Shown here: positions 14,812 through 21,284 of the stretch, in pieces
Position numbering within the stretch: position 1 is the first letter of the stretch
Layout: every line of letters starts with the position of its first letter
DNA from: an uncultured Clostridia bacterium
GTDB taxonomy: Bacteria > Bacillota > Clostridia > Christensenellales > UBA1242
Length of the DNA: 21,284 bases
Direction of reading: 5' to 3'
Assembly (NCBI GenBank): GCA_937893125.1
Contig: CALBHW010000034.1
Span: 1-21,284, forward strand
Position numbers and translations under genes: made by a program
The notes under the pieces: generated by a model
Told to the model about the DNA's origin: nothing
The model's input: only the letters and a program-made list of their open reading frames with translations
Databases searched by the model: none

Positions 14812-14839
14812 ATTATACTTTTTAAAAATCTTTTGTCAA
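14812..14839 (-). promoter_or_regulatory. Consensus promoter of scfA
   Basis: On the minus strand TTGACA (14834-14839), 16 bp, then TATAAT (14812-14817). Both boxes are perfect. The -35 lies inside the last codons of the decarboxylase gene, and the leader to the scfA start is about 25 bases. This is the best promoter in the window and predicts high scfA expression. Confidence 0.88.
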
Positions 14840-16381
14840 GCACATAATCTTGCCTTTTGCGTGATTTTTCGATGTACTGTGAAGAACAGTGCCATTTTTC
14901 ATTAAAATACGCATAAACTCAATAAAATCTTCCGTCACAATTTCGCCAGGCACAAGAATAGGACTTCCAGGTGGATAAGCATAAATATATTCTTGCGACA
15001 CTTTTCCTACGGCACGACTAAAATTAAATGCCATTCCATTTTCCATTTTTGCGTCGTGAATTGTTAAAACAAATTTTCTTTCTCTATCAAAATTCTCATT
15101 AGCCTTTACATTTTTAAAATCGTCTTTGGCGCCTTTAAAATAAAAACTTATTTCTTCGTTTTTAGACCTATCTTTTCCTAAACTTTCATCTTTTTTTTGA
15201 TTTTTAGCAATTTTTGAACTTTTTTTAGTAAAATTTATTAAAAAAGCATCTTTTTTGACCGCTTTTTTGTTGTTTTTTTCTATTTTTCTGTCAATTTTAA
15301 AGAGTGCATTCATAAATTTTTCAAAAATCGAATCATTATCAAAAATGGTCATCATTGCAAGACAATAGTTGTTATAACTCATTTCAAGCTCAAAACCAAG
15401 TTTTCTTAGTTCGTCCATTATTTGACTTCCAGTTAAATAAGGACTTGCACTAATTACAATTTTTGAGTTGTCAAAATCAAAGCACTCAAAAGGTTGATTA
15501 AAATTAAAAATCTTTATATATTTTAAATTTTCCGACCTTTTCTTAAAATTTTTAAGATTTTTTTGCAGTCTTTTTATTTCGCGCTTGCCGTGACGGATTA
15601 AAAATTCCACACACTCGTCAATTGACGCCATAAGGACATATGAAGGGCTTGAAGATTGAAATTTGTTTAATTTATCTTGTAACTTTCTTGCGACCACTTC
15701 TTTATTTAGTGCGTCATTTCCAATATGAATAAGCGCCGTTTGAGTTAGCCCCGAAAGCGTTTTATGACAACTATTAAGCACAATATCCGCGCCAAAATTT
15801 ATTGCACTTTTTCCTTCTAAAATCAAATGTGAGCCGTGCGCTTCATCGACAATTAAAGGAATTTTTTTTGAGTGCAAAAATGTCGAAATTTCCTTTATGT
15901 TTGATAACACCCCTTCATATGTTGGGCTTGTCAAAATTACCGCCTTTGCGTCTAAATTTTGATTAACTATATCCCTTAAATCGTCCACTAAAAATGATTT
16001 TGCAATCCCCCAATCGTTAGTTTTAGGCGACATATAAATCGCGTGAAGATTGAAAAGTTCAATAAAGTTATACACCGATTTATGGCAATTTGTCGCGACA
16101 ATAACCTTATCCCCAATATCGCAATAGGTTGCAAGTGCCGTCAAAACTCCGCATGTTCCGCCGTTTACCGAATAAAAGGTCTTAAAAGAGCGATAAACCT
16201 TGTCTGCCTTATCTAAACACTCCTTTAAAATTCCATTCGGATTTTGAAGATTGTCAAAATCGTCAATCTCCGTTATATCAATGTTATAAGGTAGCCCCTT
16301 CCCCTTTCTTTTATGCCCAGGCATGTGAAGTGGCGTAACATCTTTTTTACTATAATTCTGCAACTCTTCAAGTAATCTCAT
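14822..16381 (-). CDS. Orn/Lys/Arg-type PLP-dependent decarboxylase
   Basis: 519 residues. A fold-type I pyridoxal-phosphate decarboxylase of the Orn/Lys/Arg group, the short Gram-positive form (SpeA/YaaO-like), which makes agmatine, cadaverine or putrescine in polyamine synthesis. The N-terminal motif is PLHMPGHKR (17-25). The cofactor aspartate lies in VDEAHGSHL (179 on), and the Schiff-base lysine is Lys207 in NSCHKTLSGLTQ. The C-terminal part has the usual YPPGSPILVPGE substrate-site motif. A Lys-rich insertion (about 365-440) between the two parts is longer than usual and has low complexity. The exact substrate cannot be told from sequence. The start has no Shine-Dalgarno site: an extended -10 box lies six bases before the ATG, so the mRNA is probably leaderless. 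Confidence 0.9.
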   Translation of the reverse strand: MRLLEELQNYSKKDVTPLHMPGHKRKGKGLPYNIDITEIDDFDNLQNPNGILKECLDKADKVYRSFKTFYSVNGGTCGVLTALATYCDIGDKVIVATNCHKSVYNFIELFNLHAIYMSPKTNDWGIAKSFLVDDLRDIVNQNLDAKAVILTSPTYEGVLSNIKEISTFLHSKKIPLIVDEAHGSHLILEGKSAINFGADIVLNSCHKTLSGLTQTALIHIGNDALNKEVVARKLQDKLNKFQSSSPSYVLMASIDECVEFLIRHGKREIKRLQKNLKNFKKRSENLKYIKIFNFNQPFECFDFDNSKIVISASPYLTGSQIMDELRKLGFELEMSYNNYCLAMMTIFDNDSIFEKFMNALFKIDRKIEKNNKKAVKKDAFLINFTKKSSKIAKNQKKDESLGKDRSKNEEISFYFKGAKDDFKNVKANENFDRERKFVLTIHDAKMENGMAFNFSRAVGKVSQEYIYAYPPGSPILVPGEIVTEDFIEFMRILMKNGTVLHSTSKNHAKGKIMCLTKDF

Positions 16382-16387
16382 ATGTTT

Positions 16388-16416
16388 ATTTTATCATTTA
16401 TTTTTCATTAAAACAA
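16388..16416 (-). promoter_or_regulatory. Promoter placing the decarboxylase start at the mRNA 5' end
   Basis: On the minus strand TTGTTT (16411-16416), 17 bp, then TAAAAT (16388-16393) preceded by TGA (extended -10). Six bases separate the -10 box from the ATG, so the predicted first base of the transcript is the A of the start codon. No Shine-Dalgarno-like sequence is present. Confidence 0.6.
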
Positions 16417-16532
16417 GACAAAAATAATAAAAGAATTTTTTTTATTTTTTAATCTAAACGGTGCACCTTTAATTTTTTTTATACTTTTCTATCGACTTTC
16501 GCGTCAAAAACAAAAACATTGCTATTTTACGC

Positions 16533-16575
16533 AAAAGGGGAAAACTATGCTTAATCTTGCACTGTTTCCCCTTTT
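16533..16575 (-). terminator. Intrinsic terminator after the GT8 gene
   Basis: AAAAGGGGAAA (16533-16543) pairs perfectly with TTTCCCCTTTT (16565-16575). Read on the minus strand it lies 28 bases past the GT8 stop and ends in TTTT; on the plus strand it ends in six T. It separates the GT8 gene from the decarboxylase. Confidence 0.78.
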
Positions 16576-16602
16576 TTAACTTTAATTATATTTAAACAAA
16601 CC

Positions 16603-17553
16603 TTAATTTGTTTTTAACATATTTACGAAAGTATTTTTTGACAAAACGCATTCTAGGGCTTGAATTTGTATGTCAATCCCCGCGCGCGCCTTTTTAAGTT
16701 TTGCTAGAGAGTCAAAACTTCTATTTTTCTCCAAAATCTCGCTATAAAAGGACGAATTTAAGGCATATTTCCAAAAATATTTTCCTAAAAACACCTTTTT
16801 ATTATCCCAAGGCTTTTCACCCAGCGCATAGTGAATAATGCTAGGCTTTTTACAAATAATCTTGTCGCAAGTCGTCCTATTCCACTCAACAGGTAAATAT
16901 TTTATATGCCCTTGACAAAGATAATTGATATACGCTTGGTCAGGGTCTATCACATCAAAATTATAGGTATTTATAAGGTCGACAAATCTTTCTTCAACTT
17001 TAAGTTCGCGAAGTTTTTTAAGGTTCATAAGCATAATGCCCGAGTTTATATAGTGGTCACAATCAACACCAACAACATTCTTTGTGTAGTTACTAAAAAC
17101 CGCCGAATTTTTAATATATTGCTCGACAACTCCCGCGACAGCATAGTCTTTCACATCTTCAAAGTAAAGTTTTGAAATGTCACCAAGTACAACAATATCA
17201 CAATCAAGATACAAAATTTTGTCATACTCTGGGAAAAGATTTTCGATAAACAACCTATAATAGCACGCAAGGCTAAAATGGAAAATATTTTTAAGCTTAT
17301 GCTTTATGTCCTCAAATTCGTGCGAAATATCAACAAAATCAATAATAAAATTGTCGTTTTGTAGCGCCATAATACGCGCCATTTTTTCTTTGTCAAGCCC
17401 CACATTTAGGACGACTATTCTATATTTATATTCCTTTGACGCGTTAGCCATAAGAGACCTTAGCGCAACATCAAGATAAGGCAAGTAGTTGTTGTCCGTT
17501 GAAAAAAAGATTGGAACTTCATTAAGTGATTTATGTCCTTTAAAATTTGTCAT
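16603..17553 (-). CDS. Glycosyltransferase family 8 protein
   Basis: 316 residues with the full GT8 (GT-A fold) signature. N-terminal VPIFFSTDNNYLPY binds the nucleotide. The metal-binding DxD motif is DCD at 117-119 in YLDCDIVV. NSGIMLMN is at 170-177, DPDQAYIN at 203-210, and the C-terminal metal/diphosphate motif HYALGEKPW starts at 241. These retaining enzymes transfer glucose or galactose from a UDP-sugar to lipopolysaccharide-like, wall or protein acceptors; the acceptor here is unknown. There is no membrane helix, so it acts in the cytoplasm or loosely on the membrane. AGGAG precedes the start. It lies alone between a racemase and a decarboxylase, without other capsule genes. Confidence 0.93.
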   Translation of the reverse strand: MTNFKGHKSLNEVPIFFSTDNNYLPYLDVALRSLMANASKEYKYRIVVLNVGLDKEKMARIMALQNDNFIIDFVDISHEFEDIKHKLKNIFHFSLACYYRLFIENLFPEYDKILYLDCDIVVLGDISKLYFEDVKDYAVAGVVEQYIKNSAVFSNYTKNVVGVDCDHYINSGIMLMNLKKLRELKVEERFVDLINTYNFDVIDPDQAYINYLCQGHIKYLPVEWNRTTCDKIICKKPSIIHYALGEKPWDNKKVFLGKYFWKYALNSSFYSEILEKNRSFDSLAKLKKARAGIDIQIQALECVLSKNTFVNMLKTN

Positions 17554-17669
17554 AATTCTTTCTCCTTCCTTTATTGTGGCTTCATTTTCACATATATATT
17601 TGTTTTAAACAAGAGAAAGTGCTTAAAATCTATCTAGACTTATTTTTACAAGACTAGAATTTGTTTTTA

Positions 17670-17735
17670 ACAACTCTCGTAATCCGAGAATTCCGCTATT
17701 TATGCGGGTTGTAGCGTTCAAAAAACGCCTTTTTG
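17670..17735 (+). ncRNA. Candidate structured RNA: three-way junction plus U-tract hairpin
   Basis: Read on the plus strand, ACAAC (17670-17674) pairs with GTTGT (17708-17712). This encloses two hairpins, TCTCG/CGAGA (17675-17679/17685-17689) and CCGC/GCGG (17693-17696/17704-17707), stacked with only a 3-base joint. One base later GCGTT (17714-17718) pairs with AACGC (17724-17728) and is followed by CTTTTT, a terminator-like end. No protein gene lies on this strand nearby. A weak promoter (TTGTTT, 18 bp, TAAAAT) may lie about 50 bases upstream. On the minus strand the same junction would sit in the GT8 leader. No known riboswitch or ribozyme family was recognised. Confidence 0.35.
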
Positions 17736-17770
17736 TGTTTTATGACTAAAATTTAAAGAAGCAAAAATTT

Positions 17771-18769
17771 TTATATTTTAGAAAAATTTGTGAAAATTTC
17801 ATAAGGAATTGTCTCGCAATGCGTCGCAATCTCTTTTGACGAGATTGTATTTTTTCCGTCCGAGCCTAAAACAACCACTTCATCAGACATTTTACACTTA
17901 ACTTTTGACACATCAACAATGCTCATACTCATACATATATTTAAAATTTTGCATCGCGTGCCAAAAATTAAAACATCCCCGTTAACATAACTTCTAAACA
18001 GTCCGTCAGCGTATCCTATGTCAATAATTGCAACGCGCATATCTTTCCCCGCCTTAACAAGGCTACCATATCCAATGCGCTCGCCCTTTTTGACATTTTT
18101 AACTTGCATAATTTGTGCCGTCACTTTCATCACATCTTTTACGCCGTCAGTATAAATCGACAGCCCAAAACGCACCATATCAAGCGCAAAACCATTTTTG
18201 AGTTTTAAATAATTCGTGCTTGCGATATGTAAAATTCCCGTCGTTTTTGGTGCAACCAAAACAAATCTCGATAGTTGTTCTTCGCACCTTTCTAAGTTTA
18301 AAGGGTCGCTAATGTGACTAAAAAAGCCTTTCACGGTTATATTTTTAGCACTGTTGCACGCCCGTAAAATCTTGTTTAACTCGGCTTTCGTTTGTACGCC
18401 TAACCTATTCATTCCGCTATCAACTGAAATATGCACATTAAAATGTTGTCCCTTATATTTTTTTAGTTGTTTTATGTGCGACAAATCAAAAACATTTACT
18501 TCCGCGTCAAGTTTAGAAAGTTCCGTAAAATCCGTCCCCAAAATCAAAATTGGTTTGTCAGTTACACCTCGAATTTCTCTTGCTTCTTTTGCGTTTGCGA
18601 CGGCAAAATAGTCAACCAAACTCGAAATAATTTTAACGACCGCCCTTGCGCCGTGCCCATAGGCATTTGACTTCACAACCGCGCAAAATTTGCAACCACG
18701 CGGAAGTTCACCCTTTAATTTTTTTACATTATCTAAAAGAACTTCTTTAATTAAAACTTTTTTTGCCAT
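17771..18769 (-). CDS. alr: Alanine racemase
   Basis: 332 residues. A fold-type III PLP enzyme that interconverts L- and D-alanine for peptidoglycan. The cofactor lysine is Lys33 in AVVKSNAYGHG. The conserved SGMNRLG (Arg122), MVRFGLSIY (Arg200) and IGYADG (251-256) motifs are present. The second catalytic base Tyr234 lies in RIGYGSLV. The motif usually written CMDQ reads CMSM here (279-282), so the conserved Asp is Ser281, an odd change near the substrate site. At 332 residues it is some 40 shorter than most Alr, mostly in the C-terminal beta domain; the ending YEIFTNFSKI corresponds to the family's YEI motif. AAGGGA precedes the start. Activity is likely but could be altered. Confidence 0.9.
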   Translation of the reverse strand: MAKKVLIKEVLLDNVKKLKGELPRGCKFCAVVKSNAYGHGARAVVKIISSLVDYFAVANAKEAREIRGVTDKPILILGTDFTELSKLDAEVNVFDLSHIKQLKKYKGQHFNVHISVDSGMNRLGVQTKAELNKILRACNSAKNITVKGFFSHISDPLNLERCEEQLSRFVLVAPKTTGILHIASTNYLKLKNGFALDMVRFGLSIYTDGVKDVMKVTAQIMQVKNVKKGERIGYGSLVKAGKDMRVAIIDIGYADGLFRSYVNGDVLIFGTRCKILNICMSMSIVDVSKVKCKMSDEVVVLGSDGKNTISSKEIATHCETIPYEIFTNFSKI

Positions 18770-19040
18770 AATATTTCCCTTGACCTAATATATTATTTTG
18801 CGTTAAAAAAGTTGATATTTAACGAAGATAATCTTTTAAAAATTGTTGCAAATTTGTTTTAACCGCTTTTACATACGCTCACAAAACTAAATGTTTTTAT
18901 CTATTTTGTAAAATAGTAATTTTAAAATTATTTTTTCTTATTTCTTTTTATCTAAAAAGCAATGTGGTATTTTTTTACTCTCTTTGTTTGTAAATCAATT
19001 TGTTTATGTATAAGTCCCAACTTAACTTGCGAAAATTCCA

Positions 19041-19085
19041 CCAGTGAATGAAGTGAACCCCGTAGGAGTCACTTCACTATCTGGG
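19041..19085 (-). repeat. Dispersed intergenic repeat, copy 2, forming an imperfect hairpin
   Basis: The 24-base core (19050-19073) matches copy 1 at 12947-12970 in inverse orientation. Here the element folds: TGAAGTGA (19049-19056) pairs with TCACTTCA (19069-19076), and CCAG (19041-19044) pairs with CTGG, with three mismatches between. Copy 1 keeps the core but not the complete hairpin. Confidence 0.55.
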
Positions 19086-19103
19086 GGTTTTATTCTACCA
19101 AAA

Positions 19104-19127
19104 AAAAGGAAGAAAAAACTCCCTTTT
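19104..19127 (-). terminator. Intrinsic terminator after the small membrane-protein gene
   Basis: AAAAGGAAG (19104-19112) pairs with CTCCCTTTT (19119-19127), with one mismatch, around a six-base loop. On the minus strand it ends in a run of seven T. It lies about 58 bases past the stop. Confidence 0.65.
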
Positions 19128-19185
19128 ATTATTTTAAAAAATTTGTTGATATTTTTTATGTTTTTTAGCAAAAAATCTCTCGTTT

Positions 19186-19848
19186 TTAAAGCGTCCCGTC
19201 AAGCCCAATAAAGAAAACTACAAACGCCCCAGCAATTCCCGCAAGTGCAAAAACTAAACAATAAATTCCGACAGCAAGGTCAAGCCATTTTGAAGCACTT
19301 TTCTTTTTTGGCTCAGTTTTTTCTAAGTCTTGACTTTCTGACACAACCTTTTCATTTGTTGTTTCTTGGTCTTTTGTCGTTGCAGTATCAGTTTGTGAGC
19401 CTTGATTATTTTCATCTTTCACGACAATCGTTTCACTACCCGCGTCACAATTTTGCGTATTTTGTGAAAGGTTTTCACCTTGGCTTAAATTTTCATTTTG
19501 CATCCCTACAACAGATTGCTCTTTTGCCTTATTTTTCTTGTCTTTTCTTTTATTTAGCATCTTTTCAAGCGACCCCGACACAAATGAGCGAAACCCAAAA
19601 ATGCTATACGTAAAACAAAATTCCACACACGCAACAGCCACAAGCAAAGCAACAATAAGCGCAAAAAACTGAAGAATTGGATTAAAATCTTGCGTGGCAA
19701 CAAAATAAATGCACCCAATCCCAAATGCCATAACAATAGGTGCAAAAACCATCGCTAAAATTCGCGATAATTTTCCGTGTTTTTCATAGCGCACCGCGTC
19801 CATATAGTGCCTATTTTCAAAATCAAAAATCCACTTTAAAAATTTCAT
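19186..19848 (-). CDS. Hypothetical membrane protein with Gln/Asn/Thr-rich loop
   Basis: 220 residues; no family was recognised. A short basic/aromatic N-terminus (MKFLKWIFDFENRHYMDAVR) precedes two helices at about 28-50 and 58-85. A hydrophilic, low-complexity stretch rich in Glu, Gln, Asn, Thr and Lys follows (about 95-185), with the tandem ENLSQ-GENLSQ. A third helix lies near 192-215, close to the C-terminus. The frame is open to a GTG three codons upstream, but AGGTGG ends five bases before this ATG and overlaps that GTG, so the ATG is the start. Like the protein at 12017-12757, it joins a helix bundle to a disordered charged segment. Confidence 0.72.
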   Translation of the reverse strand: MKFLKWIFDFENRHYMDAVRYEKHGKLSRILAMVFAPIVMAFGIGCIYFVATQDFNPILQFFALIVALLVAVACVEFCFTYSIFGFRSFVSGSLEKMLNKRKDKKNKAKEQSVVGMQNENLSQGENLSQNTQNCDAGSETIVVKDENNQGSQTDTATTKDQETTNEKVVSESQDLEKTEPKKKSASKWLDLAVGIYCLVFALAGIAGAFVVFFIGLDGTL

Positions 19849-20288
19849 TTTGTCCACCTTTTGTTCTCAAATTTGTTGTTTTCTTAAAAAAATCAGCCAT
19901 TTTAGCATAATTTAACTTTTCTAGCCTTTTTTTTTGCAAAAATTGCCCTCATTTTTCACTTTTTTTAACTAAAAATGTCATAAAATGCATAGTTTTGCTT
20001 CTTAATATAATTATTATAACATATTTTAAAGACTAATGCACCTAATTTTAACCAATTTGTCCATTTTTGTGCTACTCTAGTCTTAAAATCTCTTTATCTG
20101 TCAATTTTTTGGTAAAATTTAGACTTTTTGTTTTTAATTTTTTTATACTCTTTATCAAAATTTGTGGGTTATCCATAAAAATTGTTGCATTTAAATGTTT
20201 ACTCAAATTATAGAGATATTTCACAAATATATTTTTTCTGTTATATATGTTTGACTTTTTTGGTTTTAAACTTTATCATATAAATACT
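19849..20288. other. Divergent intergenic region
   Basis: 440 very AT-rich bases between divergent genes. It holds the dCMP deaminase promoter (20251-20279), many A/T runs and a stretch near 20010-20040 (ATTATTATAAC) that could include the promoter of the minus-strand gene. No hairpin, RNA gene or further coding region was convincing. Confidence 0.45.
20251..20279 (+). promoter_or_regulatory. Promoter of the dCMP deaminase gene, implying a near-leaderless mRNA
   Basis: TTGACT (20251-20256), exactly 17 bp, then TATCAT (20274-20279); each box matches consensus at five of six positions. The predicted first base is about 20286, only three bases before the ATG at 20289, and no Shine-Dalgarno sequence is present. 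Confidence 0.65.
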
Positions 20289-20774
20289 ATGGACGAAAGA
20301 AAAGATTATTTATCGTGGGACGAATATTTTATGGCAGTTGCAAAATTGTCGTCACTAAGAAGTAAAGACCCTTCTACACAAGTCGGAGCGTGCATTGTAA
20401 GTCGCGACAATAGAATTTTATCTATTGGCTACAACGGCGCACCAAATGGTTACAGCGACAAGGACTTCCCTTGGAAGCGCGCGGGCGACAACCTTGACAC
20501 AAAGTATTTCTTCGTTTGCCACGCCGAACTTAACGCAATTTTAAACTATAAAGGTTCGCGAGACACACTTTCTGGTGCAACAATTTATGTCGACCTTTTC
20601 CCTTGCAACGAATGTTCAAAACTCATTATCCAAAGCGGAATAAAAAGAGTTGTCTATTTGTCCGACAAATATGCCCACACCGACTCAGTCATCGCGTCAA
20701 AACGAATGTTTGACCTTTGTGGCGTCAAATATGAACAAATTGAGTTCAACAAAACAATCGACATTCACATTTAA
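20289..20774 (+). CDS. comEB: dCMP deaminase / ComEB family deaminase
   Basis: 161 residues. A zinc-dependent cytidine/deoxycytidylate deaminase that converts dCMP to dUMP, feeding dTMP synthesis. Zinc ligands are His78 in CHAELNAIL, with Glu80 as the proton shuttle, and Cys106 and Cys109 in PCNEC. The nucleotide-site motif GYNGAPNGY lies at 47-55, and the N-terminal WDEYFMAVAKLSSLRSKDPS is typical of the family. The frame is open 14 codons upstream to another ATG, but those codons lie within and before the promoter and are not family-like, so the start is the Met before DERKDYLSW. In Bacillus the gene sits in the comE operon, but no competence gene is seen here. It stands alone, with a terminator at 20961-20986. 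Confidence 0.93.
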   Translation: MDERKDYLSWDEYFMAVAKLSSLRSKDPSTQVGACIVSRDNRILSIGYNGAPNGYSDKDFPWKRAGDNLDTKYFFVCHAELNAILNYKGSRDTLSGATIYVDLFPCNECSKLIIQSGIKRVVYLSDKYAHTDSVIASKRMFDLCGVKYEQIEFNKTIDIHI

Positions 20775-20960
20775 TACAAAAAACTTTTAGATAATTAGAA
20801 TGTTTATTCTCAAAATTATATGGTTATTAAACATTGATTTATAATTTAAAAAGTTAGCAATAAAGTGCAAATATATTAAAAAACAAACATAAAAAAATTT
20901 ATTTACAAAATAGTATGTATACATAAAATATTTATCCACAATAAACTTAATCATAAACAC

Positions 20961-20986
20961 AAAAAGCACGGTCTCCCGTACTTTTT
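20961..20986. terminator. Bidirectional terminator between convergent genes
   Basis: AAAAAGCACGG (20961-20971) pairs with CCGTACTTTTT (20976-20986), with one mismatch, around the loop TCTC. T-runs occur on both strands. It ends 11 bases from the stop of the leucine-rich-repeat gene and lies 187 bases after the dCMP deaminase stop. Confidence 0.75.
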
Positions 20987-20996
20987 TTGTATTTTA

Positions 20997-21284
20997 TTAA
21001 ACATTCTTAGTCCAAGAATACACTCTATAGGTTGAAGTAAGATAAGTTACGTTTTGTGTCGGGTCAGTCACTGAAATTGTCTGAGAGTTTGCGGTCCAAG
21101 TTTTACTTGTATCAGCAAATGTTATACTTGTAAGTTTTGAACTAGCAGAAAAAGCAGACCACCCTATACTCGTTACACCTGAACCAATTGTTATTCTTGT
21201 TAAACCACTACATCCAGAAAAAGCACAATTCCCTATACTCGTCACACTATCTGGTATCGTTATACTTGTTAAACCACTACAATA
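20997..21284 (-). CDS. BspA-like leucine-rich-repeat surface protein (partial, C-terminal end)
   Basis: The last 95 residues of a larger protein whose N-terminal part lies beyond the right edge. The frame is open to the edge, beginning YCSGLTSITIPDSVTSIGNC. It shows at least two BspA/LRR_5-type units of about 23 residues (CAFSGCSGLTRITIGSGVTS and the next, SAFSASSKLTSITF), then a non-repeat tail rich in Thr/Ser (about 35 residues, ending VYSWTKNV). Such proteins, with long tandem arrays and an N-terminal signal peptide, are secreted or surface-exposed in many gut bacteria, some binding host matrix proteins. A GTG at 21245 is within a repeat and is not a credible start. Confidence 0.9.
   Translation of the reverse strand, partial: YCSGLTSITIPDSVTSIGNCAFSGCSGLTRITIGSGVTSIGWSAFSASSKLTSITFADTSKTWTANSQTISVTDPTQNVTYLTSTYRVYSWTKNV

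Larger units (their letters stand above)
18770..19185. other. Intergenic region with repeat and terminator
   Basis: 416 AT-rich bases. It holds the alr leader (ribosome binding site AAGGGA just before the start), the second copy of the dispersed repeat (19041-19085) and the terminator of the next minus-strand gene (19104-19127). A confident alr promoter could not be fixed. No further gene was seen. Confidence 0.45.

Noticed and set aside
17554..17770. T-box or known riboswitch in the GT8 leader
   Set aside because: No T-box consensus, specifier stem or known aptamer core could be recognised; only the unnamed fold is reported.
20247..20288. Upstream in-frame ATG for the dCMP deaminase
   Set aside because: The added residues are not family-like, the ATG precedes the -35 box and no ribosome binding site is present.
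1..21284. Mobile element, prophage or defence system
   Set aside because: No transposase, integrase, recombinase, nuclease-helicase, toxin-antitoxin or phage structural gene was recognised; the collagen-like gene lacks phage neighbours.

Overview
The window looks like a chromosomal segment of a low-GC, AT-rich anaerobic member of the Clostridia (Firmicutes), probably an uncultured spore-former. This rests on several things: the Gram-positive order rpmG-secE; the SCIFF peptide (scfA) with its radical SAM maturase (scfB), a pair that is a hallmark of Clostridia; purine-rich Shine-Dalgarno sites before most genes; TGA used as a stop; and a pair of signal-less surface-type genes (collagen-like, DUF11) that fit a spore coat or exosporium. 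The species assignment is inference. No tRNA, rRNA, CRISPR array, transposase or prophage gene was recognised.

Layout, left to right. (1) 1-493, minus strand: ribosomal protein L33 (rpmG) and the start of secE, which runs off the left edge, with a promoter upstream. (2) 875-3866: a probable spore-surface locus. A DUF11 protein and an abutting small Cys-rich protein lie on the minus strand, divergent from a 530-residue collagen-like protein built of six alternating beta-type modules and Gly-X-Y stretches with a C1q/TNF-like C-terminal domain. (3) 4210-8253, minus strand: a 792-residue lipoprotein and a 431-residue protein, both unrecognised, each with a good promoter. (4) 8470-8613: a GC-rich, hairpin-dense intergenic element. 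(5) 8708-11779, plus strand: a DUF1538 membrane protein, two overlapping PII-like regulators and a small unknown protein that ends inside its own terminator. This resembles a transporter plus its PII-type regulators. (6) 12017-12757: a four-helix membrane protein with a charged tail. (7) 13068-16381, minus strand: scfB, scfA and an Orn/Lys/Arg-type decarboxylase. scfA has a near-ideal promoter, and an intrinsic terminator stands directly before scfB. (8) 16603-18769, minus strand: a GT8 glycosyltransferase and alanine racemase, separated by a region with a possible structured RNA. (9) 19186-19848: another small membrane protein. (10) 20289-20774, plus strand: dCMP deaminase. (11) 20997-21284: the C-terminal end of a BspA-like leucine-rich-repeat protein, cut by the right edge.

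The strongest leads are the intercistronic terminator between scfA and scfB, the spore-surface cluster, the DUF1538 plus twin PII operon, two genes that look leaderless (decarboxylase and dCMP deaminase), and a compact three-way-junction fold with a U-tract hairpin at 17670-17735. Several starts were set from Shine-Dalgarno, signal-peptide or family evidence rather than taken as the longest reading frame; each case is stated in its entry.
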